NCBI RefSeq assembly: GCF_002968285.2
Contig: NZ_CP134400.1
Span: 1-64,000, forward strand
Length of the DNA: 64,000 nucleotides
Reading direction: 5' to 3'
Origin: Mycobacterium sp. ITM-2016-00318
GTDB lineage: Bacteria; Actinomycetota; Actinomycetes; Mycobacteriales; Mycobacteriaceae
In this document: piece by piece, positions 54,050 to 63,805 of the stretch
How the letters are laid out: each line of letters starts with the position of its first letter
Numbering within the stretch: position 1 is the first letter of the stretch
Translations under genes and position numbers: made by a program
The notes under the pieces: model-generated
What the model saw: only the letters and a program-made list of their open reading frames with translations
Told to the model about the DNA's origin: nothing
The model's database searches: none

Positions 54050-55801
54050 TCAGTTGATAACGAGCGCGGCGGCGATGGCACGCCGCATGTCGTCGTCGTT
54101 GACCACCAGGTCGGCTGCGGCGGCCTGCGCGAGCAGCTGCGGGGGCGTGGTGCTCAGCCGCCGGGCGCGTTCGTGCTTGCAGTGGACGATGACCTTGCGC
54201 GCGAACCGGCCGTTGCCCGCGGTGTCCAGCGCGGTGCCCTGCTCGATCGGGGTGTCGCGCAACCGCGCCGCCTCGTCGCGCAGCAGCGGCCACGCCGTAT
54301 CGGCGATCGCGAGCTTCTCCTTGCCCGCGATCATCTGACCGATCTGGACGATCTCGTCGGGTGTGTAACTGGTGAACGACAGCGTCAGGTGAAATCGCGA
54401 CGCCAGACCGGGGTTGGCAGCCAGGAAGCGCCGCATCTCCTTCGGGTAGCCGGCCACGATCACCACCAGCCGGTCGCGAGAATCCTCCATAAATTTCAGC
54501 AGGGTGTTGATCGCGTCCTTGCCGAAGGAGTGACCCTCCTGCTCGGGCGCAAGCCGGTAGGCCTCGTCGATGAAGAGCACACCGCCAAGCGCGGATTCGC
54601 ACACTTCCTTCATCCTGGCGGCGGTCTGCGAGATGTACCCGACGACGAGGTCCTCCTCGGTTACCTCGACGACGGTGGGATGTTCGATCTTGCCCAACCC
54701 GAAGAGGATCTCCGCCGCGATGCGGGCGAACGAGGTCTTCGCCGTACCGGGTGGGCCTTCGAGGACCATGTGGTTCTCGTTGGTCATCGACGTCTCCTCG
54801 CCCCTGGCGGCGAGGATCTGGTCGATCTGGATCTCGGTGCGCCACACCGTGATCTGTTCCTTCGGACCGCTCAGCCCGATCAGTTCGTCCAACTTGCGCT
54901 GCGCCTCCGCGAGCACCGTGTCCTTCTGCTCCTCCCGCTCCTCGGCCGCGCGCTGCGCCCGCGACGTCTCGGTGCTGGGATCCCATGGATCGGTTCGGGT
55001 GGCGATGGTTTCGGCGTCGGTGACGATCAACCGGTAGCCAGGGTTGTTCAGTGCCTCCGCGGCGGCGTCGAGCAGCACGCCGTTGTTGGTGGCCCGCTCG
55101 AACGACGCCCGCGCGGCATCCTCCTGGCCGAGCTCGCGCAGACACCAGCCCCTGGTGAGTGCGGCGTCGGCGGCGATGTACTGGTTCTTGGTCGCGATGG
55201 TGTGCGCGCGGTCCAGCGCGGTCTGGAACTGGCCGATGCTGGCGGCGGCCGCCGCGGAGAGGGTGTCGACGGCCGCAGTGAGATCGTCGACGACGTGGGT
55301 GGCGTGCGCCGGCGGCGACTTGGCGGTGACCTGGAGGACGTCGGGCCATCGGTGCGACAGGTGGTAGGCCGTCGCGCCGACGAACTGCGACCACTGTGCG
55401 GCCATTGCGTCCCCGGCGACGACGGGATCGTCGAGCACGGCGATCGCCTCGGCGAACCGCCGGTCGGCGATCAAGGTAGACGCGTACGCCAGCGCGATCG
55501 AAGAGCGCGACCAGACCGGCATCGTCACGTACAGCGGCGCGTCGAGCCGCGCGTGCAGATCGCCGTCGACCAACCCGATCCGTCGCGTCTCCCGGTACAG
55601 CGAGCGAGAGTTGCGGTGCGCCGCCTCGAGGACGTCGATGGCGTGGTCACCGCACGCGATCCTGGCCAGCCAGGCGTCCGACATCGACGGCTGCGCCGCG
55701 GTGATCGCGACGAAACCGGACAGTGCGCCGCGGGTGTCGCCCGCCTTGAAGCGCTCGATCGCAGTGTCGAACGACCGGCGCTGATCGGTCGCTGCGGTCA
55801 A
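54050..55801 (-). CDS. eccA: Type VII secretion AAA+ ATPase EccA
   Basis: EccA is the cytosolic CbxX/CfxQ-type ATPase of ESX systems that acts on substrates and EspG. The 583-residue protein has an N-terminal TPR-like helical half (about 1-280) and a C-terminal AAA+ domain with Walker A EGPPGTAKTS, Walker B VLFIDEAY and a sensor region with RLVVIVAGYPKEM and NPGLASRF. The TTG at 55801 is preferred because GAGGAG lies six bases upstream; a TTG at 55825 is the longer option. It is the last gene of the ESX operon and ends 85 nt from the carboxyltransferase gene. Confidence 0.93.
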   Translation of the reverse strand: MTAATDQRRSFDTAIERFKAGDTRGALSGFVAITAAQPSMSDAWLARIACGDHAIDVLEAAHRNSRSLYRETRRIGLVDGDLHARLDAPLYVTMPVWSRSSIALAYASTLIADRRFAEAIAVLDDPVVAGDAMAAQWSQFVGATAYHLSHRWPDVLQVTAKSPPAHATHVVDDLTAAVDTLSAAAAASIGQFQTALDRAHTIATKNQYIAADAALTRGWCLRELGQEDAARASFERATNNGVLLDAAAEALNNPGYRLIVTDAETIATRTDPWDPSTETSRAQRAAEEREEQKDTVLAEAQRKLDELIGLSGPKEQITVWRTEIQIDQILAARGEETSMTNENHMVLEGPPGTAKTSFARIAAEILFGLGKIEHPTVVEVTEEDLVVGYISQTAARMKEVCESALGGVLFIDEAYRLAPEQEGHSFGKDAINTLLKFMEDSRDRLVVIVAGYPKEMRRFLAANPGLASRFHLTLSFTSYTPDEIVQIGQMIAGKEKLAIADTAWPLLRDEAARLRDTPIEQGTALDTAGNGRFARKVIVHCKHERARRLSTTPPQLLAQAAAADLVVNDDDMRRAIAAALVIN

Positions 55802-55846
55802 TTGCTGCTCCTCACGTCCGCGCAAGTCATCGAAACGCGCGCTCTC

Positions 55847-57490
55847 CTATGCGGTCTGGCCTACGGAGCCGAGGAAGGGCTGCTCCGCTTTGAACGTGGC
55901 GATCTGGACATCGGTGGTGAACGCCGAGGTGGCGATCCGGACCGTCGAGGCCGAGATCTGAGTGAACGACAGATCCGGTGTCGCGGCGTTGCTCTCTGCG
56001 TCACCGATGGCGATCACCGTCGATGCCAGGCCGGCAGGCGGCGGTCCGCCGGCCCTGTCGCTGACGACGATGGACGGCACGAACTCCGGCGGATGCCTGT
56101 GATCGACGACCGCGATCAACGGCTGTTCCAGCTGGCGCCACCGTGCCGGCTTGTCGGTGTAGATCGCGATGCGTTCACCGACGGCGGCGGCGCGCACCAG
56201 CAACTGGCAGGCGTACGGCATGCCGGTGTGCAGAGCGATCCGGGTCGCCTGGTCGGGATCGGTCAGCGACAACAGCAGCAGGTCGCCCCGTTGTGTGGTG
56301 CCGATGAGCACACCGGAGGAGCCGACCGGAATATCGAGCTGTGACGCATCGAGCGGACGTGCAGGCATCGCGTCGAAGCTGCGCGGCAGCGGTGCCGACC
56401 GGAGCGCCGCGGGCCCCTGATGACCGGGCAGCGGGTTCAGATACAGCGTTGGAGGCTGCGTCGGCGCCTGAGGGTCGTTGACCCGCACCAGCGCCGAGAC
56501 CCATGCGCGGCCCTGGGTGGGCCCTCGCCGCTTCGTCAACGAAATCGTCTGGACCACAGCGTCGGAGCGCAGTGTCCACATCTGTTGGAGCGTGTTGGTG
56601 GTGATGTCCTCGGGAGAGAAGTAGTACGACGTCAGGTAGCCGGGGTGCGCCTGAATCGTCTTCCACTCCTCTGTCGGGGCCACCGGCGTCGGCATGCGCG
56701 GACCGACAGGTGCATTGGCGGGCTCGTCTCCTGCGGGCACCACCGCGAGATTCGCACCGAGGTCGACCATGGCCGCGTCGATGTCCTTGGCGGTCAGCGG
56801 TTTAGCCCGCACCCCGCGCTGCAGCAGCGTGTTGATGATGCGCTCGGTGGCCGCCGCGGCGGTCGCACCGACCGTCGAGCGGTAGGTCAGACCGCGCACC
56901 GAGTTCGCGACGTCCAGCCGCACCACCAGATACGTTCGGCGCTGCCCGGCGGCGGGACGGTCGGCGAGCAGCGTGGAGTACAGCGGCGGGTATCCGGTGC
57001 CGCGACGCACACGCAGGCCGCTGGACACCACATCGATACCGGACAGCTTGATGCCGCCGGGCTGATCGAGCAGTCCGGAGAGCGCGTCGAGCGGCAACCG
57101 GTTCGGCGTCAGCGCGGTGGCCGAACCCGTCAGCAGTGTCGGCGAGTAGGCCTGGCCGGTCACCTCGATCATCGTGATCGCGTCGCCAACGATCCGCTCC
57201 GGCATCCGCACGCCGTAAAGCGAAGCACCGTGCGGAATATCGATGCTGGGGGCGGGTGTGCCGGTGCGCCGCCGTCGGCGCCGCCAGCGGACCCGGTCGA
57301 CGATCCACTTCACGACGGTGCGGCGGTACACGGTCAGCATCAGCGCAAGAATCGCCACCACCGCGGTAGCCGCCGTCGGCCACCACGACCAGCGGCCCGG
57401 CGGGAGGATCAGGATGGCGGCGAGCGTCGCGACCTCCACCCCGACCACCACGGGGATCGAGGCGTTGACGCCGATGGTGCGCGCCTTCAT
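55847..57490 (-). CDS. eccE: Type VII secretion membrane protein EccE
   Basis: EccE is a peripheral subunit of the ESX inner-membrane complex. The 547-residue protein has two N-terminal membrane helices (about 10-30 and 36-56), a very basic stretch (RWRRRRRR) and a cytoplasmic domain with ASLYGVRMPERIVGDAITMIEVTGQAYSP and YLVVRLDVANSVRGLTYRSTVGATAAAATERI. Its ATG overlaps the mycP stop by four bases. Assignment to EccE is by topology and place between mycP and eccA. Confidence 0.9.
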   Translation of the reverse strand: MKARTIGVNASIPVVVGVEVATLAAILILPPGRWSWWPTAATAVVAILALMLTVYRRTVVKWIVDRVRWRRRRRRTGTPAPSIDIPHGASLYGVRMPERIVGDAITMIEVTGQAYSPTLLTGSATALTPNRLPLDALSGLLDQPGGIKLSGIDVVSSGLRVRRGTGYPPLYSTLLADRPAAGQRRTYLVVRLDVANSVRGLTYRSTVGATAAAATERIINTLLQRGVRAKPLTAKDIDAAMVDLGANLAVVPAGDEPANAPVGPRMPTPVAPTEEWKTIQAHPGYLTSYYFSPEDITTNTLQQMWTLRSDAVVQTISLTKRRGPTQGRAWVSALVRVNDPQAPTQPPTLYLNPLPGHQGPAALRSAPLPRSFDAMPARPLDASQLDIPVGSSGVLIGTTQRGDLLLLSLTDPDQATRIALHTGMPYACQLLVRAAAVGERIAIYTDKPARWRQLEQPLIAVVDHRHPPEFVPSIVVSDRAGGPPPAGLASTVIAIGDAESNAATPDLSFTQISASTVRIATSAFTTDVQIATFKAEQPFLGSVGQTA

Positions 57491-59130
57491 GAGCGCCTCC
57501 GCCGGACTGCCGCGGCGGCGGCCACCACCACGGCGAGTGCGCCGACGACCGCAGCGCCGATCAGCGCGGTGTGCCGCGGCCGGAGATCGGGTGCGGGCGG
57601 AGGTTCGGGCACGTTCAGCAACTTGGTCAGGTGCTCCGTCGGCAGCCGATCACCAGGCGGCACATCGAATGTCAGCGCCGCGACCGGATCGATGACGCCG
57701 TAGCCGACCTTGTTGTCGAAACCGCGCGGCGGGTTGTGCGCGGTCTCGGTGATCCGCCGGATGATCTGATGTGACGACAGCTGTGGGTACTTCGCGCGGA
57801 CCAGCGCGGCCACACCGGACGTGTAGGCGGTGGCGAAGCTGGTGCCCGACAAGGGCACCGCCCTGCCTGGCTCACGGCCGGGCAGCGCGTTGATCGGCGC
57901 CCCGTTGACGCTGGCGAGGCCCATCACGTCGAGGCCGGGCGCCGCGACGCCGACCCACGGACCGGCGATGCTCTGCGGCAGCGGCTGGCCGTCAGGCGAC
58001 ACCGCGCCGACCGTGAGGACGTAGTCGGAGTACCAGGCGGGCGTGACGATGGTGGACACGTCCTGCCAGTCGCGGGGGTCGTCGGCCCGCAGCGGGTTGA
58101 ACAACGGATTTTGTCCGCACGCCGAACCCTCGCCCTCGTTGCCCGCGGCGGCCACGATGACGATGTCCTTCTCGACGGCCGCGTAGCGGATTGCGGCGCC
58201 GAGTGCGGCCTGATCGATGGGCTGTGCGGCGTTAATGCAGGCCGTCACCGAGATGTTAATGACTTTCACCCCGAGGTTGGCCAGGTGCACGACGGCACGG
58301 GCCAACGTGGCGATATCGCCTGCCTTGCGGCGGATCTCGTCGTTGTCGCCGGGCTGCGGCCGTGCCGGCCCGAACGCCGAAGAGGATTGCCGAACCGAGA
58401 TCAGCGCGGCATCGGGCGCAACTCCGACGACGCCGTCGGGGCTGCCGGGTGGCGGGCCGGGCACCGGTGGCACTTCGGCTCCGCCCGGGCCGGCCGCGGG
58501 GGCGACCTCCTCCGGCGGCGGCGGCGGTTCGGCGGGCGGCGCCGGTGGTGCGGTCACCGTCACTGTGCTCGGTTTCGGCGGCGCAGGTGGGGGCGTTGTC
58601 GGGAACGGTGACGCCACCACCTCCGGTGGGGGCGGCGGCGGCCCGATGTTGGCAGGCATCGGCGGGGGTTTGGCCGCCGGGTCGGACGGTTGGGCCGCGA
58701 TGATCGAGGCGACGACGGTGCCGTGCGAATCGCAGTCGAACAGGCCTCCGTTCTCGTCACCCATCACATAGTCGCCGCCGGCGAACAGGGCAGGCAGCCG
58801 CGGGTTCGGTGTCACGCCGGTGTCGATCATCCCGACGGTCACGCCCGCGCCGGTGGAGTACCTCCACGCCTTGGTGATGTCCAGCATCACGTTTCCCGGT
58901 GCCGCCGCAGTGACGTCGGGTGTCGCGACTGTCAGCGGATCGGCGCAGGTGTTCTGCTGCTTCATCTCCTGATCGGGCCCCGGTGTGTCGTCCGGCGGCA
59001 ATGCGGCGGGGTCCACACCCGGCGGTTCGACGGCCACAGCCGCAGCTGGCATTACCAGGTTGGCGCCGACCAGCAGCACCGCCGCTGCCGTCGCAGAAGA
59101 GGTCCGCGCGCCTCGGGTGAGCCGGTGCAT
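57487..59130 (-). CDS. mycP: Type VII secretion mycosin protease MycP
   Basis: MycP is a membrane-anchored subtilisin-like protease that stabilises the ESX complex. The 547-residue protein has a signal peptide (about 1-33). The S8 domain has the triad Asp in GMIDTGVT, His in DCDSHGTVVAS and Ser in LSGTSFATAY, with the oxyanion Asn in VAAAGNEGEG. An unusually long Pro/Ala-rich insertion (about 165-225) is present, and a C-terminal membrane helix is followed by RRRRS. The start MHRLTRGART at 59130 overlaps the eccD stop (TGATG). Confidence 0.94.
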   Translation of the reverse strand: MHRLTRGARTSSATAAAVLLVGANLVMPAAAVAVEPPGVDPAALPPDDTPGPDQEMKQQNTCADPLTVATPDVTAAAPGNVMLDITKAWRYSTGAGVTVGMIDTGVTPNPRLPALFAGGDYVMGDENGGLFDCDSHGTVVASIIAAQPSDPAAKPPPMPANIGPPPPPPEVVASPFPTTPPPAPPKPSTVTVTAPPAPPAEPPPPPEEVAPAAGPGGAEVPPVPGPPPGSPDGVVGVAPDAALISVRQSSSAFGPARPQPGDNDEIRRKAGDIATLARAVVHLANLGVKVINISVTACINAAQPIDQAALGAAIRYAAVEKDIVIVAAAGNEGEGSACGQNPLFNPLRADDPRDWQDVSTIVTPAWYSDYVLTVGAVSPDGQPLPQSIAGPWVGVAAPGLDVMGLASVNGAPINALPGREPGRAVPLSGTSFATAYTSGVAALVRAKYPQLSSHQIIRRITETAHNPPRGFDNKVGYGVIDPVAALTFDVPPGDRLPTEHLTKLLNVPEPPPAPDLRPRHTALIGAAVVGALAVVVAAAAAVRRRRS

Positions 59131-60650
59131 CAGTGGTAGCGGATGTATTGCAGGATGCCGAGCGCCCATGCGGCGAAGGGGATCACCAACGCCAACAGGA
59201 TGTACTCGGTGTACTCGACGACCTTTCGGATCGGCGGGGAGAAGATCCGCGGCGGGACGACGGTGGCGGCCACCAGGGCGAGGGCCGCGATACCGAGTGC
59301 CGCACCCGCGGCGACGAGCGTCATGGTCGTGTCGTCCGCCGCGGCCTCGAGCCCGTATTTGGCGGCCGCACCGATCAGACCGGTGACGGCGACGCCGACC
59401 AGGATGATCGCGTGTCGCCGGTCACGAAATGCCCTGGCGCGCAGGATCAGAACGGCGGCGACGGCTCCGAGTACGACCAGCTGCGCCCATTCCCGCCCGC
59501 CGTGCGGGGTCACGGTGAGCCACGCCGCGGGCACCGCGACGGCGGCAACGCCGAGCAGCACGCCGGTCAGCACCGTGTTCGACTTGCGAGCCGCGGCGGC
59601 CACCTGTTCGCCGGTGAGGGTGACATCGGACGGCGGGCCGTCTTCGACGGGGGAGACCGTGTCCTCCGGCTGACCGGGAGCGCGGGCGAAGATGTCGCGG
59701 CCGGTGATGGATCCGAAGGTTTGCCGAGGGACGTTCGCCATGCGCAGTGCGATCGTGGGCGCGGTGGAGACGGCGACAAGAACCGCCACCAGCACGGCGA
59801 TCCCGATCCGGGGGGCAGGCACCTCCCAGTACATCCGCACCAAGGCGATCACCGCCGCGCCGAAGCCCGCTGTCATGATCGCCGCGGCCGCCGTCCAGTA
59901 CCGGCCGGTGAATCGCACGAGCAGCCAGACGCCCGCCAAAGCGGTTGCGGCGCTGAGGAAGGCGTGCGGAGCGCCCGGCGAACCGCCCGGCGGTATCGTC
60001 GCGGCGGCCAGCCCCGCGGTGACCAGCGCAGCCCATGCGGCGCCGTCGGTGATGACGCGTCCCGCTCCGACCCGGGCGCCCACCGCGACCGTGATGAGCA
60101 ACCCGATGGTGGCGGCCGCGAACAGGATCGGTACCAGAAGTGCGCTTTCGTGAGCCCAGCGCAGCCGCCACAACAGGGCGCTCGCCACCCCGAGCGCGCC
60201 CCCGATGATCACCACCGCGACCGCCATCGCGGTTTTCGCCGTCACCCGGACGAAGTGATCGGATGCGTACTGCGCCAGCGCCGTCGACACGTTCTCCACC
60301 ACCGGTCCGTACCGTTCGGCGGATCCGGCGGGCACGAGTGCCAGCACTTCGCCGTCGGCGATGTTGTGGCCGGCGAGCGAAACATCCGACGCCAAGGCGG
60401 TCATGCCCGCAGCACGCGCGAATTCGTATGCGGCAGGCGATAGTCCGGTAGCACCGCGACCGCGCAGCACCTTGTTGATGGCGATGACGGTCGGATCCAC
60501 CAGCGTCGTGAGTGGTACGGCCGATGGCAGCACGAGATCGATTTGGTGGGAGTCGCCCGCAAGAATCGACACCCGGCACGACGGCGGCACCTCAACCGGG
60601 GTCGCGGTGCGACTGGCCGCGGCGGCGGCCGGTTCACGAACCGTTGTCAC
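59130..60650 (-). CDS. eccD: Type VII secretion membrane channel component EccD
   Basis: EccD forms the main membrane scaffold of ESX complexes. The 506-residue protein has an N-terminal ubiquitin-like domain (about 25-110; CRVSILAGDSHQIDLVLPSAVPLTTLV) followed by about 11 membrane helices. The GTG start at 60650 overlaps the stop of the EspI-like gene as GTGA, and the in-frame extension upstream is antisense-like. The stop overlaps the mycP start. Confidence 0.93.
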   Translation of the reverse strand: MTTVREPAAAAASRTATPVEVPPSCRVSILAGDSHQIDLVLPSAVPLTTLVDPTVIAINKVLRGRGATGLSPAAYEFARAAGMTALASDVSLAGHNIADGEVLALVPAGSAERYGPVVENVSTALAQYASDHFVRVTAKTAMAVAVVIIGGALGVASALLWRLRWAHESALLVPILFAAATIGLLITVAVGARVGAGRVITDGAAWAALVTAGLAAATIPPGGSPGAPHAFLSAATALAGVWLLVRFTGRYWTAAAAIMTAGFGAAVIALVRMYWEVPAPRIGIAVLVAVLVAVSTAPTIALRMANVPRQTFGSITGRDIFARAPGQPEDTVSPVEDGPPSDVTLTGEQVAAAARKSNTVLTGVLLGVAAVAVPAAWLTVTPHGGREWAQLVVLGAVAAVLILRARAFRDRRHAIILVGVAVTGLIGAAAKYGLEAAADDTTMTLVAAGAALGIAALALVAATVVPPRIFSPPIRKVVEYTEYILLALVIPFAAWALGILQYIRYH

Positions 60651-62143
60651 CGGCGGTCCCGCGGTCCGTCTGTCGTGGAGGCGAAGTGCTCGGCCAGTGC
60701 GGCGGTGATCTCGATGAACCGCCGCCTCGTCACGGGCGACATCTCCGCTTGCACGTCGATCACCCCGCCGGGCCGCAGATGCGAGTCGAACGGCACCTCG
60801 ACGACGACCTGTCCGCGACTTGCGAACTGCTGCACCAGGATCGACCGGGTGCGTTTGTCGGCATGCCCGTCGGAGTCGTTGAGCACAACGACGGTGCGAT
60901 GCAGCAGGCCGGTGTACCCGCGGTTGGCGAGCCACTCCATGGTCTGGCCTGCCGCCGACGCGCCGTCCACCCACGGCGAGGACACCACGATCAGCGCGTC
61001 GAGGTCACGCAGCACCTCCTGCGCGATGGCGGAGTCCATCGTCGATCCGCAGTCCACGATCGAGATCGTGAAGTGGCGGTCCAGTCGGCCCGTCGCTTCG
61101 CGGTAGATGGCGGGATCCAGCACGCGTCGCCTGGCCGTGCTCGCCTCGCCGGCGAGCACGAACAGACCTGCGGAGTTGTTGCCTACCCGGCTGCGAACGT
61201 CGGCGAAGGTGTCGAGGTGCTCGTCGGCGGCCAACTCCCAGTAAGACCCCGCGGCATTGGGGTCGATACGGCTGCCGAGCTTGCCGAAGGCGGTGTCGGC
61301 GTCGATGGCGACCACGCGGTCGTCCTGACGGAACTCGGCGAAGATGGAGCCCACACAGGCCGAGACGGTCGTCTTTCCGACCCCGCCCTTGCCGAACACG
61401 CCGATCTTGTAGTGGCCGCGCAGCAGTGAACGGATCTTGTTTTCAAGGTCGGCGAGCCGCTGCTCGTCAGGCGACGGCCCGAGGTTGACCAACCCGAATG
61501 TGCCGCGATAGATGAAGCGCCGCCAGCCTTTTCGGGGCGGCACCTTCTTGCTTGGCACCAGCTCACTGGTGCGGATGCTGTCGACGTAGGAGTAGCCGGT
61601 CGACGGCGGCGCGGCGGGCGCCACCGCCCAGTTCGTCGACGACGGGGCCGGCGCCGACGGCGAGCCCCAATCCTGGCCCGCCGGGCGCGGCGTGCGCTCA
61701 CCTCGGGACAAGTCCTGCTGCCAGGCGGGGCGGGGGCCGGTGGGCGGCATCATCCTGGTGGATTCGGCTTCGGCCGCGTCCCGCGGCCTGGCCTCGGCGC
61801 CCCCGTCACCGCCGCGGGCGGGCGGCGGGGCCTGCCGGAAACCCCCGGGCGCGATGCGCTGCGGTCCGGCCGGTCCGCGACTGGTGTCCGCTGTCCAACG
61901 GGGCCGGGGATTGTCGGGGCCCGCAGGCCGACCCGGCTCCTCCGGGGGCCTGCGTACGGCGTCGTCGGGTACATGGCGGGCATCGGCGTCAGAGCCGCCG
62001 GCTCGCGGCACCTCGTCGACTCCGTTGCGGATCTGGCCGTCGTCTGGCACGGGCGGGCGCGGCTGCTCGACCGGCCGAGCGGGCGGCGTGTCGTCGGACG
62101 GGGGTGAAAGGTGTTCCCGCAGAAAGTCGTCGCGGTCGGTCAC
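60647..62143 (-). CDS. EspI-like MinD/ParA-type ATPase of the ESX locus
   Basis: The 498-residue protein has a long Pro/Arg/Asp-rich disordered N-terminus (about 1-215) and a C-terminal ParA/MinD-like P-loop domain. The domain contains GKGGVGKTTVS, VVAIDADTAFGKLGSRID, SIVDCGSTMDSAIAQEVL and VVSSPWVDGA. This is the architecture of EspI (Rv3876) and its ESX-2 counterpart Rv3888c. EspI is linked to down-regulation of ESX-1 at low ATP; the function here is inferred by family. It is located directly upstream of eccD, as in ESX-1 and ESX-2. Confidence 0.88.
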   Translation of the reverse strand: MTDRDDFLREHLSPPSDDTPPARPVEQPRPPVPDDGQIRNGVDEVPRAGGSDADARHVPDDAVRRPPEEPGRPAGPDNPRPRWTADTSRGPAGPQRIAPGGFRQAPPPARGGDGGAEARPRDAAEAESTRMMPPTGPRPAWQQDLSRGERTPRPAGQDWGSPSAPAPSSTNWAVAPAAPPSTGYSYVDSIRTSELVPSKKVPPRKGWRRFIYRGTFGLVNLGPSPDEQRLADLENKIRSLLRGHYKIGVFGKGGVGKTTVSACVGSIFAEFRQDDRVVAIDADTAFGKLGSRIDPNAAGSYWELAADEHLDTFADVRSRVGNNSAGLFVLAGEASTARRRVLDPAIYREATGRLDRHFTISIVDCGSTMDSAIAQEVLRDLDALIVVSSPWVDGASAAGQTMEWLANRGYTGLLHRTVVVLNDSDGHADKRTRSILVQQFASRGQVVVEVPFDSHLRPGGVIDVQAEMSPVTRRRFIEITAALAEHFASTTDGPRDRR

Positions 62144-62213
62144 GGCGTCAATCCTGACTGCGTGTCCATGGTCTCCTCCGGTGCTTTTCGTGGTCTGCGA
62201 GCGGTCATCGATC

Positions 62214-63707
62214 TCACTGCGGTCCGTTCGCCGAGGTCAGCGGCGCCGCCTCCGCGGGCGCTGCCAAGGTGTCGTGCTGCGTCATCGCGTCGGCGCGACT
62301 GAGCGCTGGTCCGGGGGCGAACACCCGGATCAACGGCCACGGCGCCTGCCGCGCCTGCGACGGTGAAATACCAAGTGCCCGCAAGGTTTCGTCTTCCAGT
62401 GAGATCCCGTACCGCACGCCCTGGTCGCTGATCCACCACATGGATTCACGGCTGGTGGCGTCCGGCGCCGCACCGGTGGCCATCACGAGGTTGGTCGCCC
62501 CCGCAGACATATATACCTGGTCGGCTTCGATGCTTTCGGGCGACCGGTCATTCTTCACCAGCCTTATCAACCGGTTGTCTGACCCTATCGGGATCGGCAG
62601 CCCCTTACCGGACAGCACGACGGTTTCAGCGGTTCGATCCGTTGAGCCCTTCGACCACTTCAGGCATGTGACCGGGTTGGCGGCGGTGTCGACGAGATCC
62701 AGCCGGGTGGTGGGGTAGTAGTCGATCGGGAGACTGTCCACGACCGGCACGCTGGCCAGCTTGTCGGGTGCGACCACCACGGGCAACTCGTCGCCGAAGG
62801 AGTTGGCGGACCGCAGAAGCGAGGCAACGAACGGCGAGATCGGCTGGACACCGTTGCGCAGCAGGACGTAGAAGTTGTCGGCGTCTGTCTGCAGGTCGCG
62901 TACCGACAGCACCGACCCTACTACGGCCCGCCGCGCCATGTTGAACTGCGACGGGGCGCCTGCTGCAGGAATGACCGGGGAGTTCAGCGGTTCGGTGGCG
63001 GGCAGCGAGTCGAACAGCGGGGTGGAGATCTTCACCGGCGGCGGCGCGTCGGTGTCGACTCCAAGTGCCAAGGCCACCGCCTTGTTGGACAGGTCGATTT
63101 GCGACCGCTGCCCATTCCAGATGACATAGGTCTTGTCGTCGTGCTCGGCGAGCACCGCCTTCGACGCGTCGAGCGGCATGGCGCGTGACCCGATCGAGAG
63201 CGGACCGCCGATCGCCGTGACGATGGGGGCCGCGTTGGGATTGTCGGGCGCGCTGTCGCAGACCGTCCACTCCGAGCTGTCTGCCGTGCGCAACGGCATG
63301 GCCGGGGGCGCGCCCGCGATGCCGACCGACGGGCCCTGCGGGTACTTCGCCAGTTCGTTGGCCTTGACGAAGGTGGGGTTACTGGCCTGACCGGTGATGA
63401 GGCGCGCGCTGATCAGGTTCACCGCCGGATGCAAGCGCCCGTCGACGAGGACGAAGGTCGCGCCGGTATCGCGGTCCGCGAGCATCGCCGACTGCCCGAC
63501 CTGTCCGGCCGGCTTGAACCAGGACAGGACGAACATCAACGCCACCGCGAGAATCGCGAAAATGAAGCCGAGAATCAGCGATGCGCGCTGCCGCTGCACG
63601 GGGTCGAACTCCATTCGCACACCGTGGTGCGACAGCGCCGCGGCGTTTCGCCGGTTCCAGAAAAAATGGGCCGACACCTGAAGTCCGCTGGCCAGGTTCA
63701 AAGCCAT
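62214..63707 (-). CDS. eccB: Type VII secretion membrane protein EccB
   Basis: EccB is a core subunit with a large periplasmic domain. The 497-residue protein has the EccB N-terminus (SGLQVSAHFFWNRRNAAALSHHGVRMEFDPVQRQRASL), one membrane helix (about 45-65) and a periplasmic repeat domain. The conserved pieces DRDTGATFVLVDGRLHPAVNLISARLI and two Cys (in WTVCDSAP and VTCLKWS) are clear. It is placed between the partial EspG-like gene and the EspI-like gene. In M. tuberculosis ESX-2, eccB lies at the far end beside eccC instead. Confidence 0.93.
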   Translation of the reverse strand: MALNLASGLQVSAHFFWNRRNAAALSHHGVRMEFDPVQRQRASLILGFIFAILAVALMFVLSWFKPAGQVGQSAMLADRDTGATFVLVDGRLHPAVNLISARLITGQASNPTFVKANELAKYPQGPSVGIAGAPPAMPLRTADSSEWTVCDSAPDNPNAAPIVTAIGGPLSIGSRAMPLDASKAVLAEHDDKTYVIWNGQRSQIDLSNKAVALALGVDTDAPPPVKISTPLFDSLPATEPLNSPVIPAAGAPSQFNMARRAVVGSVLSVRDLQTDADNFYVLLRNGVQPISPFVASLLRSANSFGDELPVVVAPDKLASVPVVDSLPIDYYPTTRLDLVDTAANPVTCLKWSKGSTDRTAETVVLSGKGLPIPIGSDNRLIRLVKNDRSPESIEADQVYMSAGATNLVMATGAAPDATSRESMWWISDQGVRYGISLEDETLRALGISPSQARQAPWPLIRVFAPGPALSRADAMTQHDTLAAPAEAAPLTSANGPQ

Positions 63708-63805
63708 GACTCAATACCTTACTTGCGGGTCCGGTCCCGTCGAGCCGCAGATTCGGGGAGGGAACGTGGTCTTCATCGGTGCGTCGAATCGATTTGCTGC
63801 GTGCG